From: Boesenbergia rotunda
Taxonomy: Eukaryota; Streptophyta; Magnoliopsida; Zingiberales; Zingiberaceae
DNA: 64,000 nt
Assembly (NCBI GenBank): GCA_024364735.1
Contig: JAGFNQ010000284.1
Span: forward strand, 1 to 64,000
Direction of reading: 5' to 3'
Below the pieces are notes generated by a model. That model worked only from the letters and a program-made list of their open reading frames with translations. It had not been told where the DNA came from and made no database searches. The translations under genes and the position numbers were made by a program. Below are positions 55,430 to 64,000 of this stretch, in pieces. The stretch's first letter is position 1. Each line of letters starts with the position of its first letter.

Positions 55430-57325
55430 GGTTGGAAGACTTGGGTAAGTCTTAATCATAGGTTTTGGCACACTAAATGGAATTTTAGGGAGAAAAAGGT
55501 GAAAATAAGGATATATTGGGTAAAATTAGGTTTTGATGTGTGATCACCATATAACTCAATGATAGAAATGTATCATGGTCAGAAATGAGAAGATCTATCA
55601 AGGAAAGGCCACAATTAGGACTTTTGGGATGAGTGTAAATGATACATTTTAGAAAAAGTTGAGTTTCATTCCAATCTTGGGATCCGGAGTACATTTGTTT
55701 GGAAACATATTTTTCTCAAGTAGACATTGGCCTCACAAATCTCCCTATGAAATTTCATAATTTTTGGAGATTTGTGGAATTAACTAGGCATTACTGAAAT
55801 TGGGCTAAAAAACTTGGAATTCAGGTATCAGTCGACTGTCCCAGGGGCAGTCGACTGGTTTCAGCCCAGAAACATTCTGTGAGTTTCGGGAGTCAACTTT
55901 CACAGGGGCAATCGACTGGTCCGTAGGCTGAAATGGAAAAAGGATATTAGATGATAAGAAATTGCCAAATTGGAAACATAGGAAAGTATCATGGTATCTT
56001 GAGAGATGTTATGAATTGACATTATATGAATTGAAGATTCATAGACTGATTTTGGATAATTCACTCTTGATGAATGAACAAAATATGCAAGGTTCCCACA
56101 TATGTCTAGGATTAGGAGATAGAAAGGGAAGTATTGAGGATAATTTCGTATGTGAAATGACAATGAATGGAATCGGCAAACACATGACATTAAGGTTAGA
56201 TTTCAAAGTTGATACTAAATGGCCATGTCTAAGGAAATTAGAGAAATGTACCAAAAGTCAAGCACACTTGATATTTTCATGAAATCATATTTTTCTAGGA
56301 TAGGGATATCCTAGCAAGTGTGTTTGCAAACCCTTAGAGTGTTTAAGGTTGTGTTGAGTTCTTGTTGGCACTAGAGATAAGGTTGCTTGGGGGCAATTCT
56401 TTAATGGTGGCCAAGAGAGAAGAACTTGGGTGTTAGGTTGGGTAGAACCTAACTTGGTGTTAGGGTGTTAAGTTGGGTAGAACTTCACCTAAGTAAAATG
56501 AAAATTGGGAGAAGGCATAGGTTAAAGGGGGAGGTTGTCTCCTTGTTTGCCTTGATTTTCATAGAATTTTTTTTTGGGGTTTTGTGTCCAACTTGGGAAC
56601 CGTGATAGATACATGGTGAAATGTATTTTTTCCAAGTAGGTATGGGTACCACAAAGTTCTCTACAAAATTTGGGAATTTTTGAAGAATTGTGGAATTTCT
56701 GATGCAATTCTAAAATTGGCCAGAAAACTGATAAATTAGAGTATCAGTCGACTGCCAACAGGGGCAGTCGACTGGTCAGGACTGGTTTGGGTATCCAGCA
56801 GCTGACTTGGGTTTTAATGATGGAAAACAAGTGTATGAGGGGTTAGTACATGTTGTTTAGGATCATTGGGAATTAAAAGAACCAATAATTGGGATATTAT
56901 TGGGGTCTTTTTTATGTATGGCAAAGGGGGAGAAGTTTGGGTTTAAGTTGGGAAACCAAACTTACCTTTGCTAGAAACCCTAGGTTTAGGGGAAGCTAAG
57001 AATAAGGGGGAGCATGGTTGCTCCATTCTTAGCGTAAAGGGGGAACCTTGGAGAGGTTCTTAAAAAGCCTTTGTAAGTCCAATATAGGGGGAGCTTGGGA
57101 GAAGCTTTAAAAAATCCGTTTTGGTGAAAAGTCCTAACTTGGAGAGTTAGGTGAGTAAAAGTCCTAGCTTGGAGGGCTAGGTGTGAGAAATTCCTAACTT
57201 GGAGGGTTAGGTGTGGGATGCCTTGAGATAGGATCCATTTTTGTATTGCATATGCATTCATTTAGCATTGTTTTTGCTATTGACTACTATCTTGTTTCCC
57301 TAACTTAAACGTATTGCCAAACATC
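55430..57325 (+). other. Noncoding 3' half of element D
   Basis: 1.9 kb where a complete SIRE element would carry pol. No RT, integrase or envelope-like frame is visible on either strand. It has three more CAGTCGACTG pairs (about 55827-55860, 55887-55919 and 56746-56777) and a small tandem repeat at 57120-57215. The ORFs 55900-56282 and 56986-57261 have no recognisable domain. Confidence 0.65.
57120..57215. repeat. About 33-bp tandem repeat in element D
   Basis: Three units of CCTAACTTGGAGGGTTAGGTG-like sequence (first 20 bases shared) near the 3' end of D, each containing the self-complementary words CCTAAC and GTTAGG. Confidence 0.75.
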
Positions 57326-57339
57326 AAAAAGGGGGAGAT
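57326..57339 (+). other. Polypurine tract of element D
   Basis: AAAAAGGGGGAGAT, identical to that of element C (24014-24027, minus). Confidence 0.92.
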
Positions 57340-58258
57340 TGTTGAGGCAATCTATGGTCCGGAGTGACCAAGTGTTTTGATGTTTGGGCAAAGGGTTTAA
57401 GTTAGGTTTACCCTTGTTATCTCATATGTGTATGTTGAGTGTGCAGATTGTACAGGTTACACATATGGACTTGACTGGATGGCCTTAGTACGGTGAAGGG
57501 TGGCATGGAGACAAGCTGGAGACTTGTGTGCACCCGAGGGACTTTGGAGAGCAGGGACGATGAGCTGATGGATGCGGACTTCGAGGCATGCGTGAAGGAT
57601 GGCATGGAGGCAAGCTGGAGGCTTGCGTGCATCCGAGGGACGGGAGCTAAAGATGAAGGGGGCGCAAAGGCAATAGTTGAGGCTGCGGAGGAGGAGTCAG
57701 TTGAGTCGTGAGGATATGAGTGCAGTGTGATTGTACTCGGGAAGGGTTCAGCTAGGTACCAGTCGACTGCTCTGGGAGCAGTAGATTGGTAGGTGGCTGG
57801 TGAGTTGGCTGAGAATTTGAACGTTGGGGTACAACGGTCGAATTTCAGTGGCACCAGTCGACTGCCCTGGGGGCAGTTGACTGGTGGCGAGGGTTTCAGC
57901 CCGAGTCCTATTTAAAGCGGACTTCGTGGTGGTTGAGCTCCTTGATGAAACAAGCTTGGTTAAGGCTTGTTAGTAGTCTCTTGAGTCCAGATCGTGTCAA
58001 GGTGCTGTGGCGAGGTTTTTCCACCCACAAGGAGCGACAAGGACTAGCCGGAGGTTATCCGGGGAGTGATCCACCGACGGATTCTTGGATTAGTCACCCG
58101 TCCAGGGTGGATACCAAGTAAATTGTCCATGTTAGCATTGGTTAGTGATTTTGTTATTGTTTTATTGTATATTTCGCTGTGCAACTAACCGTGTAAGAAG
58201 GAAGGGGTTCGAAAAGTGCTATTCACCCCCTCCTCTAGCACACCAAGTCCATCCATCA
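57340..58258 (+). repeat. 3' LTR of element D
   Basis: 919 bp, TGTTGAGGCAATC...CATCCATCA. It has GTCGAC palindromes at about 57759-57791 and 57853-57885, each with changes that break symmetry. The ORFs 57417-57854 and 57493-57711 are LTR sequence. Confidence 0.94.
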
Positions 58259-58263
58259 TCAGC

Positions 58264-58533
58264 AAGCCAGAAGCATCTTGGCCAGAATGGAGTTCCATGG
58301 CCCAGACATAGTCTACTGCGAAGGGCTTCTGTATAGGGCTGGGATTAGTCCCAAGGCCACCATCCATGGTCGTGAAATCAATAAGTGTGTTGTTTTATTA
58401 AATGACCGTTTATACTAACTGATATTCTTTTACCTTTTTTGCAGAAGCCATTATGCTCGCCCAATCCATGAGCAAGCTTTTGAAGTGGGAGCTAGTAGAT
58501 GAGAAGGCACCGACTCCTTCTCATGTTCCTACG
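58264..58533 (+). pseudogene. Element F gag-like ORF, 3' part with an intron
   Basis: In the frame left at 37050, coding continues as MEFHGPDIVYCEGLLYRAG (from about 58285) to ATIHGRE. An intron is likely: after GAAATCAATAA a GTGTG donor (about 58384), a CTAAC/CTGAT branch-like region (58417-58424) and a TTTTTTGCAG acceptor (58443), then AIMLAQSMSKLLKWELVDE. The LTR of element H begins at 58534 and ends the visible part. The boundaries of the intron are predicted only. Confidence 0.6.
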
Positions 58534-59790
58534 TGTTGGATCGGAGAAATCGATAGAGGGGGGGGTGAATATCGATATCAAATTTTTCGGAAAGCTAGAG
58601 AATATACGCAGCGGAAAATAACAAAACAAACGCGAACACAAGTTGGTTTTACTTGGTTCAGAGTCGCGGTCGGCTCCTACTCCAAGGCCCACGGTCCTTG
58701 ACCGTTTACATTGGGCAATTCTATAGTCGTAAAAAGAATTTTACAAATTGAGTACAGAAATAGAGCTGAAAATTAAACTTGCAACACTTTTCGTTACCGA
58801 CGCCCGAGGTGGATCAAATTTCGGAGCAGAGGGTCATCATCGACGCTGGAATCTCGAAGTCAGAGTTTGTCAGAGCGTAGCGCTTGAACGAAAGTGCTTG
58901 GAGCGTTAGAGCAATTGTTGTTCAAAACCTTGGGGGTGAACCCCCTTTTGTAGTACCCATGGGGGTGCCTATGTCGATGAGGGCACCTACACGTGGCCTC
59001 TCCTGCGTAATCTCTTATCCGCAGGCTCGGTCAGTGCTTATCCATCTCAGAGGGGCGCCTGAGCTGATGGGGGCGCCCGAATGGTCCCGAGCGCCTGAGC
59101 TGAGTATGCCCAGAGGCTTCGTGGCAATTTTGCTTCACTTGCTTTGGTTTAGCCTTCAACTAGGGCGCCCGTATGGATACGGGCGCCTAGCCCCAGTGAG
59201 GCGCCTCACTCCGTTGAGGCGCCTCAGCTGTAGAAGACCAGTCCTTCGATCCCTGCAACCAAGGTTAGTTCCAACACAAAAAGAAGCAAACATGTTAGTC
59301 ATTCTTTACAGCCTAATCTGTCTTGGTTTTGACTTTGGGTTTCCCAAATGGAACCCTAGGTCGAACCAACGCCTACTATTCCCTCGTACGGGGAACGCGT
59401 CCTCACCTACTCCACTTAGGAGAGTTTACCTTTTGCCAACCGGCTCCTCCAGTTGGACTTTTGCCCAATCCACCTGACTAGGTCTTCGTGCCCAGTCCGC
59501 GACCAGACTTCTTACCCAACTTCTGGTCAGGTCTTCGGTGCCCAGCCCTTTGTCAGGACTTCTTGCCCAGTCCTCAACCAGGACTTCTTTACCCAACTTC
59601 CGGTCAGGCCTTCTTGCCCAATCTTTAACCAGGACTTCTTGCCCAGCCCTTTGCCAGGACTTCTTGCCTAGTGTACCTAGGAATTTTCCTGCACACTTAG
59701 TATGCATGTTAGATCACAATAACACCTTAACATTTGAACCATATGCTATTATCAAAACACAGGTTGACTTAGGTGCTTCCTGCACCAACA
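58534..59790 (-). repeat. 3' LTR of element H
   Basis: 1257 bp, TGTTGGATCGG (58534) to TGCACCAACA (59790). It has GGCGCC-based palindromes (59064-59226), a run of about 30-bp repeats (59465-59675) and GCAGCGGAAA near the U5 end (about 58608). The ORFs 58453-58701, 58884-59477, 59426-59707, 59453-59671 and 59538-59834 are LTR sequence. Confidence 0.88.
59465..59675. repeat. About 30-bp minisatellite in H LTR
   Basis: About seven units of the type CCAGGACTTCTTGCCCAGTC with changes. Multiples of three let both strands stay open, which explains the spurious repeat-like ORFs. Confidence 0.85.
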
Positions 59791-60900
59791 ATCTCCCCAT
59801 TTTTGATTTATGGCAACACTGTTCAAAAAGTTAAGTTTAAAAATAGATAAGAAGCAATGAATTGGAAAAATATTTAGTTTCCTCCCCCTGAAACGAAAAT
59901 TCTCCCCCTGAGTTTTTCAAAGATAAGTTGGTCTTAGTCAATCTTCTAAGTGCTTTAGATTTTTGCAAGGTTTTCATGCTTAGCAAAGATTTCCAAAAAC
60001 TTTTTGCACAAAAAGAATTTTCCCATTATACAAAAAAAATTTCCCATACTTTAGAAAATTTTCAGAAAAAAGTTTTTCCCTTTATACTTTGAAAAAAAGT
60101 TTTTCCCTTTATACTTAGAAAATTTTTATTTTTGTAATGCTTTAAATTTGAAAAACATTTTTAAGCATTTTCGTTATTTACTTTACTTTTTGAAAAGGAG
60201 ATAAAAGTTTTGAAAAATAATTTTGAAAAATAAATTTTTGAAAAAAAATTCTTTTCTCCTTTCCATCTCTCCCCCTTTGCCATATATAAAAAAAACTAAT
60301 TTTAGCACAAAAAAAATTAAGCAAAGAAAGTGAAGTTCTGTATTGAACCAACTCTAATAAGCATGAACTGGACCAAACCATATTAAACCGTTCTTGTTCG
60401 GGTCCTGTCTAACCTAGTTTAGCTACTTACTAACTATTATAAACAGTAGCTTTCACTAGGATTAGTCAAGTTAAGTGATCTGATCAAGTTAGATTTTCTA
60501 AACTTAACACTTAACTTGATTGCTGTTCATTTGGTATTTATTGCCCCAATTACTGCAGATGCACTGACTTAAAGCATCTTGAATCAAGGCATAGACCTAA
60601 GCATCTCAACCCAGTCTAGGTTATCAATCAAAAGTACCCTAAGGTGCTTGTGAGATGTTGGCTTCTCGATCTATAGGTACATGCAGTTCTAGGGTTGGGG
60701 CCTAAGCTAAGTCAATTTACGAAAAAGCCCTAGTTTTGAAGGGGGTAAGTTTTAAAAAAAACTAAGTCGAAAAATCATTTTAAATTTCAAGACAAAAAAA
60801 TAATTTTTCACAAAAAATTAATTAACAGATAAAAAGTAAACCAATTTTTGAAAAAAAAACATGTAGAGCAGTCCTATTCTACTAAGCATAACCCTAACTG
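59791..60900 (-). other. Purine tract and 3' spacer of element H
   Basis: Minus-strand purine tract ATGGGGAGAT at 59791-59800, then 1.1 kb of A/T-homopolymer-rich noncoding sequence with no recognisable frame. Confidence 0.7.
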
Positions 60901-61620
60901 CCTTCTTAGTGAGCTAACTCAGACTCAGGTAAGGGTTTGATAAAGATATCAGCTAGGTTTAACTTTGAGTCCACATGCTTAAGGACTATTTCACCCCTAG
61001 CTACATGATCTCTTACAAAGTGATGTTTAACTTCTATATGCTTTGTTCTTCAGTGTTGAATTGGGTTTTTAGTTAGATTGATTAAGCTTATATTATCAAT
61101 GTAAACTTGGGTTTGGGTGTAGTCAAGCTGGAAGTCCTTAAGAGTGTGCATCATCCATAAGAGTTGTGCCACACACTCTCTTAAAGCAACATATTCTGTC
61201 TCGGTTGTAGATAGGGTTACGCAGTGTTGCTTTCTACTGCACCAGCTGACTAGACTATTTCCTAAAGTTGGCAGCTTCACTTGTACTTTTTCTATATAAT
61301 TTGCATCCAGCATAGTCAGAATCAGAATATCCTGACAGTTCGAAGGTGGAAGTCCTAGGATACCAAATCCCTACATTTTGGGTGCCCTTAATGTACCTAA
61401 GTATTCTTTTTAGGGATGCTAAGTGGGATTCCTTAGCACAAGTTTGGTACCTAGCACACATTCCTATAGAGAATAGGATATCAGGTCTGCTAGTTGTAAG
61501 GTAAAGTAGACTTCCAATCATACTTCGGTATAGCTTAAGTTCTACAGGTTTACCTTCAGGGTCACTATCAATCTTGACATTTGTGGCCATAGGGGTACTT
61601 ATGGTTTTGGAGTTATCCAT
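60901..61620 (-). pseudogene. Element H RNase H and RT connector
   Basis: Frames overlap through a shift near 61270. Blocks: STPMATNVKIDSDPEGKPVE, RPDILFSIGMCARYQTCAK, GCKLYRKSTS, then (new frame) SLVSWCSRKQHCVTLSTTE and LLWMMHTLKDF. After a TGA at 61050-61052, the KHIEVKHHF and LADIF-PLPES tail follows, ending near 60910. The first RNase H segment has lost the GGCQFLG-like block to the shift. Confidence 0.85.
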
Positions 61621-61629
61621 TTTAAATTT

Positions 61630-62346
61630 CTATATTAACTCTTTAGCATATTTTGGCTGGTGAACATAGTTACCATCCCTGGTTTGCTTAATTTGCAGTC
61701 CTAAGAAGAAATTGAGCTCACCAACTAAGCTTATTTCAAATTCATTTTCCATTATTTTTACAAATTCTTTTAAAAAGTTTGAGTTGGTGGATCCGAAAAT
61801 TATGTCGTCAACATAGATTTGGATAATAAAAATATCTTTTTCTAAGGTTTTAACAAAAAGGGTGGAATTAATTTGTCCTTGGTTAAATTCCTTAGAAATA
61901 AGGTAAGTTAATAGGTGTTCATAGCATGTCCTAGGTGCTTGTTTTAACCCATAAAGTGTCTTTTTAAGTTTGAAAACATAGTCAGGTTTTTCTAGATCCT
62001 CAAATCCTAGGGGTTGTCCTACATAGACTTCTTTTTTGATAAACCCATTTAAAAATGCTGACTTAACGTCCATTTGGTATAGCTTGAACCCTCTATGAGT
62101 TGCAAATGTTAATAACATTCTAATTGACTCAAGTCTGACTACTGGGGCATAGGTTTCATCATAGTCTAATCCTTCAACTTGACTGAACCCTTTAGCTACT
62201 AAGCGGGTTTTATTTCTAACTATTTCCCCTTGGTCATTTAGTTTATTCCTAAACACCCACTTAGTATCTATAATAGATTTGCCCTCAGGTTTAGGTACTA
62301 GTTCCCAGACTTGGTTTCTTTCAAATTGGGCTAATTCCTCTTGCAT
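61630..62346 (-). pseudogene. Element H reverse transcriptase
   Basis: A 238-codon stretch with IDTKWVFRNKLNDQGEIVRN, TRLVAKGFSQVEGLDYDETY, MDVKSAFLNG, LYGLKQAPRTCYEHLLTYL and YVDDIIFGSTN. The active site is kept. It ends at a stop near 61630 (ELI then stop) before the connector. PRTCYEHL replaces the usual PRAWYERL. Confidence 0.9.
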
Positions 62347-63349
62347 AGCTATGATCCAATCAGGATCAGGTAGGGCTTACTCTATAGTCATAGGTTCAAT
62401 TTTTGAGATTATTGCTATTTGACTAAGATTTCTATAGGAAGACCTAGTTCTGACTCCTAAGATTGGATCACCCACAATTTGATCAGAAAGGTGACTGAGT
62501 CTGGGTTTCTTGGTTCTTCTAGAACTTGGTTCAGCCTCAGGTCCGGTTGGACGGTTTGGTTCAGTGTTCTGTTCAACTACTTGAGTTGGTTCAGTTATTG
62601 GTTCAGTTGACACAGTAGTTGGTTCAAGAGTTAGTTCATTTAGATGTTCAACTCGTGGTTCAATTGATGGTTCATTATCTTCCTGATCAGTATTTGATTG
62701 GTTCAGGGTTTGGTTATCAGATTTTGGATTAGTCTCCTCATCAAAGATTAAGTTAGTTGTTTCTTCAATTTTATTAGTTTATTTATTATAAACCCTATAT
62801 GCCCTACTTGTTGTTGAATATCCTAAGAAGACTCCTGGAGTTGACTTAGACTGAAATTTACCTAGGTAGTCCTTGGTGTTCAAGATATGGACTTTACGCC
62901 CGAAGACCCTTAGGTAATGTAGGTTTGGCAGTCTATGGTAATATAGTTCAAGGAGTTTTATTATGTCTTTTGTTAATTATGACCCTATTTTAGATATAGC
63001 AAGCCGTACTAATTACTTCTGCCCAAAATTGGTTAGCTAAGTTGAATTCATTAAGCATATTCCTAGCGGCTTCCTGAAGGGTTCTATTCTTTCTTTCTAC
63101 TATCCCATTTTGCTGGGGGGTTCTAGGATAGGAAAATTTATGAATATATCCATTTATTTTACAAAATTCTTCAAATCTTTGATTCTCAAACTCTCCCCCG
63201 TGATCACTCCTAAGTCTTTTGATTTTGGTATCATTTTGATTTTCGATTATCTTACATAAGTCAATAAACAGGTTTAGGGTTTCATCCTTGGTCTTTAGGA
63301 ACCTAATCCTGGTAAACCTAGAGTAATCATCGATAATAACTAAGCAGTA
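62347..63349 (-). pseudogene. Element H integrase C-terminal part and linker
   Basis: 62377-62613 is a linker rich in Glu, Pro and Thr with RTRSSYRNLSQIAIISKIEP, closed by an in-frame TAG (62377). Between 62614 and 63349 integrase blocks appear in changing frames (for example the sequence for RVFGRKVHILNTKDYLGKF at about 62840-62900), so several frameshifts are present. Confidence 0.75.
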
Positions 63350-64000
63350 CTAGTTTCTGCTTAGTGACTTGGCTCCATGTGAATCAAATAGGTCAAGGTG
63401 AAGGAGCTCAAGTGTGGTTTGGGTTAAGTCTGATTGAATTGACTTGTGATTAGACTTGGTTTGTTTACCTTGGTTACATGAGTTACATATCGTGTTTTCA
63501 TAGTTCTTAATTTTTGGTACCCCTTTAATTAGACCAGGTTGGGTAACTTTAGATATTAGTCTAATATTTGTATGACCTAATCTCCTATGCCAGAGGTTGG
63601 ATTCTTCTAATTGAGTTAAGAGGCATTTAGGTACTAAAGGTAGATTGATAGTATACACATTATTTTTCCTAGTACCTTTAAGCATGACTTCTGAGTCTTG
63701 CAGATTTCTAATTAGGCAGTCAGAGTTAGTAAATGTAACTACATAGCCAGTATCATATAGTTGACTTATACTAAGCAAATTAAACTTGAAATTTTCAACC
63801 AACAGTACCTTTTTAATCACAAAATCGGATTTGAGTTCAATGTTACCTGACCCAATGCTACTGAGCCTAGGTTCTTGAACTTGAGTTTGGTGAATTTCAA
63901 TTTGTCTCCAGTCATGTGTCTGGAGCATCCGCTATCCAACATCCATTGGTCCAAATCTTTATGTTCCTACACATAAAGTATTTATTGATTTGTATCCAAT
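63350..64000 (-). pseudogene. Element H protease and integrase N-terminus (runs off the window)
   Basis: The protease motif DSGCSRHMTGD lies at about 63912-63945 in a frame different from the following one, so a shift sits near 63905. Then SGNIELKSDFVIKKVLLVEN, FNLLSISQLYDTGY and the integrase zinc finger (NLWHRRLGH; CNSCNQGK) and LHLDLF. The frame ends at 63350. Confidence 0.85.

Larger units (their letters stand above)
37051..58258 (+). mobile_element. Gag-only SIRE derivative D, nested by E and a solo LTR
   Basis: LTRs 37051-37939 and 57340-58258, identical target duplications TCAGC (37046-37050, 58259-58263), primer site 37942-37953 and purine tract 57326-57339. Removing E (with its duplication) and solo LTR 3 leaves about 5.5 kb. 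It has a SIRE-like gag (38013-39522) but no protease, integrase, RT or RNase H; about 2 kb of noncoding sequence follows gag. It is therefore non-autonomous but has all cis signals, and probably used proteins from SIRE relatives. The 5' LTR ends are worn (TA..TA instead of TG..CA). Confidence 0.9.
58534..64000 (-). mobile_element. SIRE-type Copia element H (5' part outside window)
   Basis: Minus strand: 3' LTR 58534-59790, purine tract just right of it, RNase H, RT, integrase and protease, then the window ends. Motifs (YVDDIIFGSTN, HIEVKHHF, DSGCSRHMTGD) place it with SIRE elements, but its LTR is distinct from the C/D family. Inserted into element F. The partner LTR and target duplication are not visible. 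Confidence 0.88.

Noticed and set aside
55900..56282. Possible envelope-like or host ORFs in D
   Set aside because: Overlapping short frames on both strands, no signal peptide, membrane segment or known motif.
57417..57854. ORFs of 72-145 codons with repeated-looking peptides
   Set aside because: They are LTR sequence of the SIRE family, also at 37108-37390, 29208-29508 and 32472-32982; no start context or domain.

Overview
This window is flowering-plant nuclear DNA made almost entirely of nested transposable elements. The evidence is Copia polyproteins of the Tork/Angela-like and SIRE-like types, initiator-Met-tRNA primer sites, long LTRs, a CACTA element, and a spliced plant-type COX6b fragment. 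I found no convincing intact host gene, rRNA, tRNA gene or CRISPR array. The sequence does not fix the species; a medium to large, repeat-rich angiosperm genome is the safe reading.

Layout. Element A (1-9406, minus) is a Copia element with 2.4 kb LTRs whose 3' LTR is cut by the window start. It sits in older LTR remnants (9407-11337), which lie beside a decayed Copia integrase fragment G (11338-12251, minus). Element B (12365-35119, plus, target duplication ATTTG) is a Copia element that received four insertions: a 3.2 kb solo LTR of a Gypsy-like family (13141-16348), a 5.3 kb CACTA element (17686-23013) carrying captured gene exons, a SIRE-type Copia element C (23091-29543, minus) and a solo SIRE LTR (32088-33061). 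To its right lies element F (35125-37050, resuming at 58264-58533), which carries a gag-like ORF of the 'putative gypsy-type transposon' class. F is split by element D (37051-58258, plus, target duplication TCAGC), a gag-only SIRE derivative without pol. D is split in turn by element E (39528-53107, plus, target duplication AAGAG), a complete sister of A, and by a solo LTR (53274-55424). E itself carries a 3.4 kb solo LTR (44775-48178). A further SIRE element H (58534-64000, minus) runs off the right edge. The nest F > D > E > solo LTR is four layers deep, and target duplications support three of its junctions.

Coding state. Every polyprotein is broken by stops or frameshifts. B and E also lost catalytic or metal-binding residues (RT YIDN in B, a zinc-finger Cys in E integrase). 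These copies look immobile by themselves. D keeps both LTRs, primer site and purine tract and could have been moved in trans by SIRE relatives such as C or H.

Most interesting signals. (1) The untranslated leaders of A and E, between primer site and gag, hold arrays of stem-loops with a near-invariant 8-nt loop CTCGGGGA on stems that differ in sequence but keep pairing, as expected of a structured RNA signal (packaging or dimerisation is a candidate role). (2) The CACTA element carries the last three coding exons of COX6b with splice sites, all four twin-CX9C/CX10C cysteines and the stop codon intact, plus two unidentified exon-like segments. (3) SIRE LTRs carry a palindrome about 25 bp upstream of the TATA box, built on GTCGAC in C, D and the solo LTR, and H has GGCGCC palindromes in its U3. 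(4) A and E share an identical premature TAG in pol.
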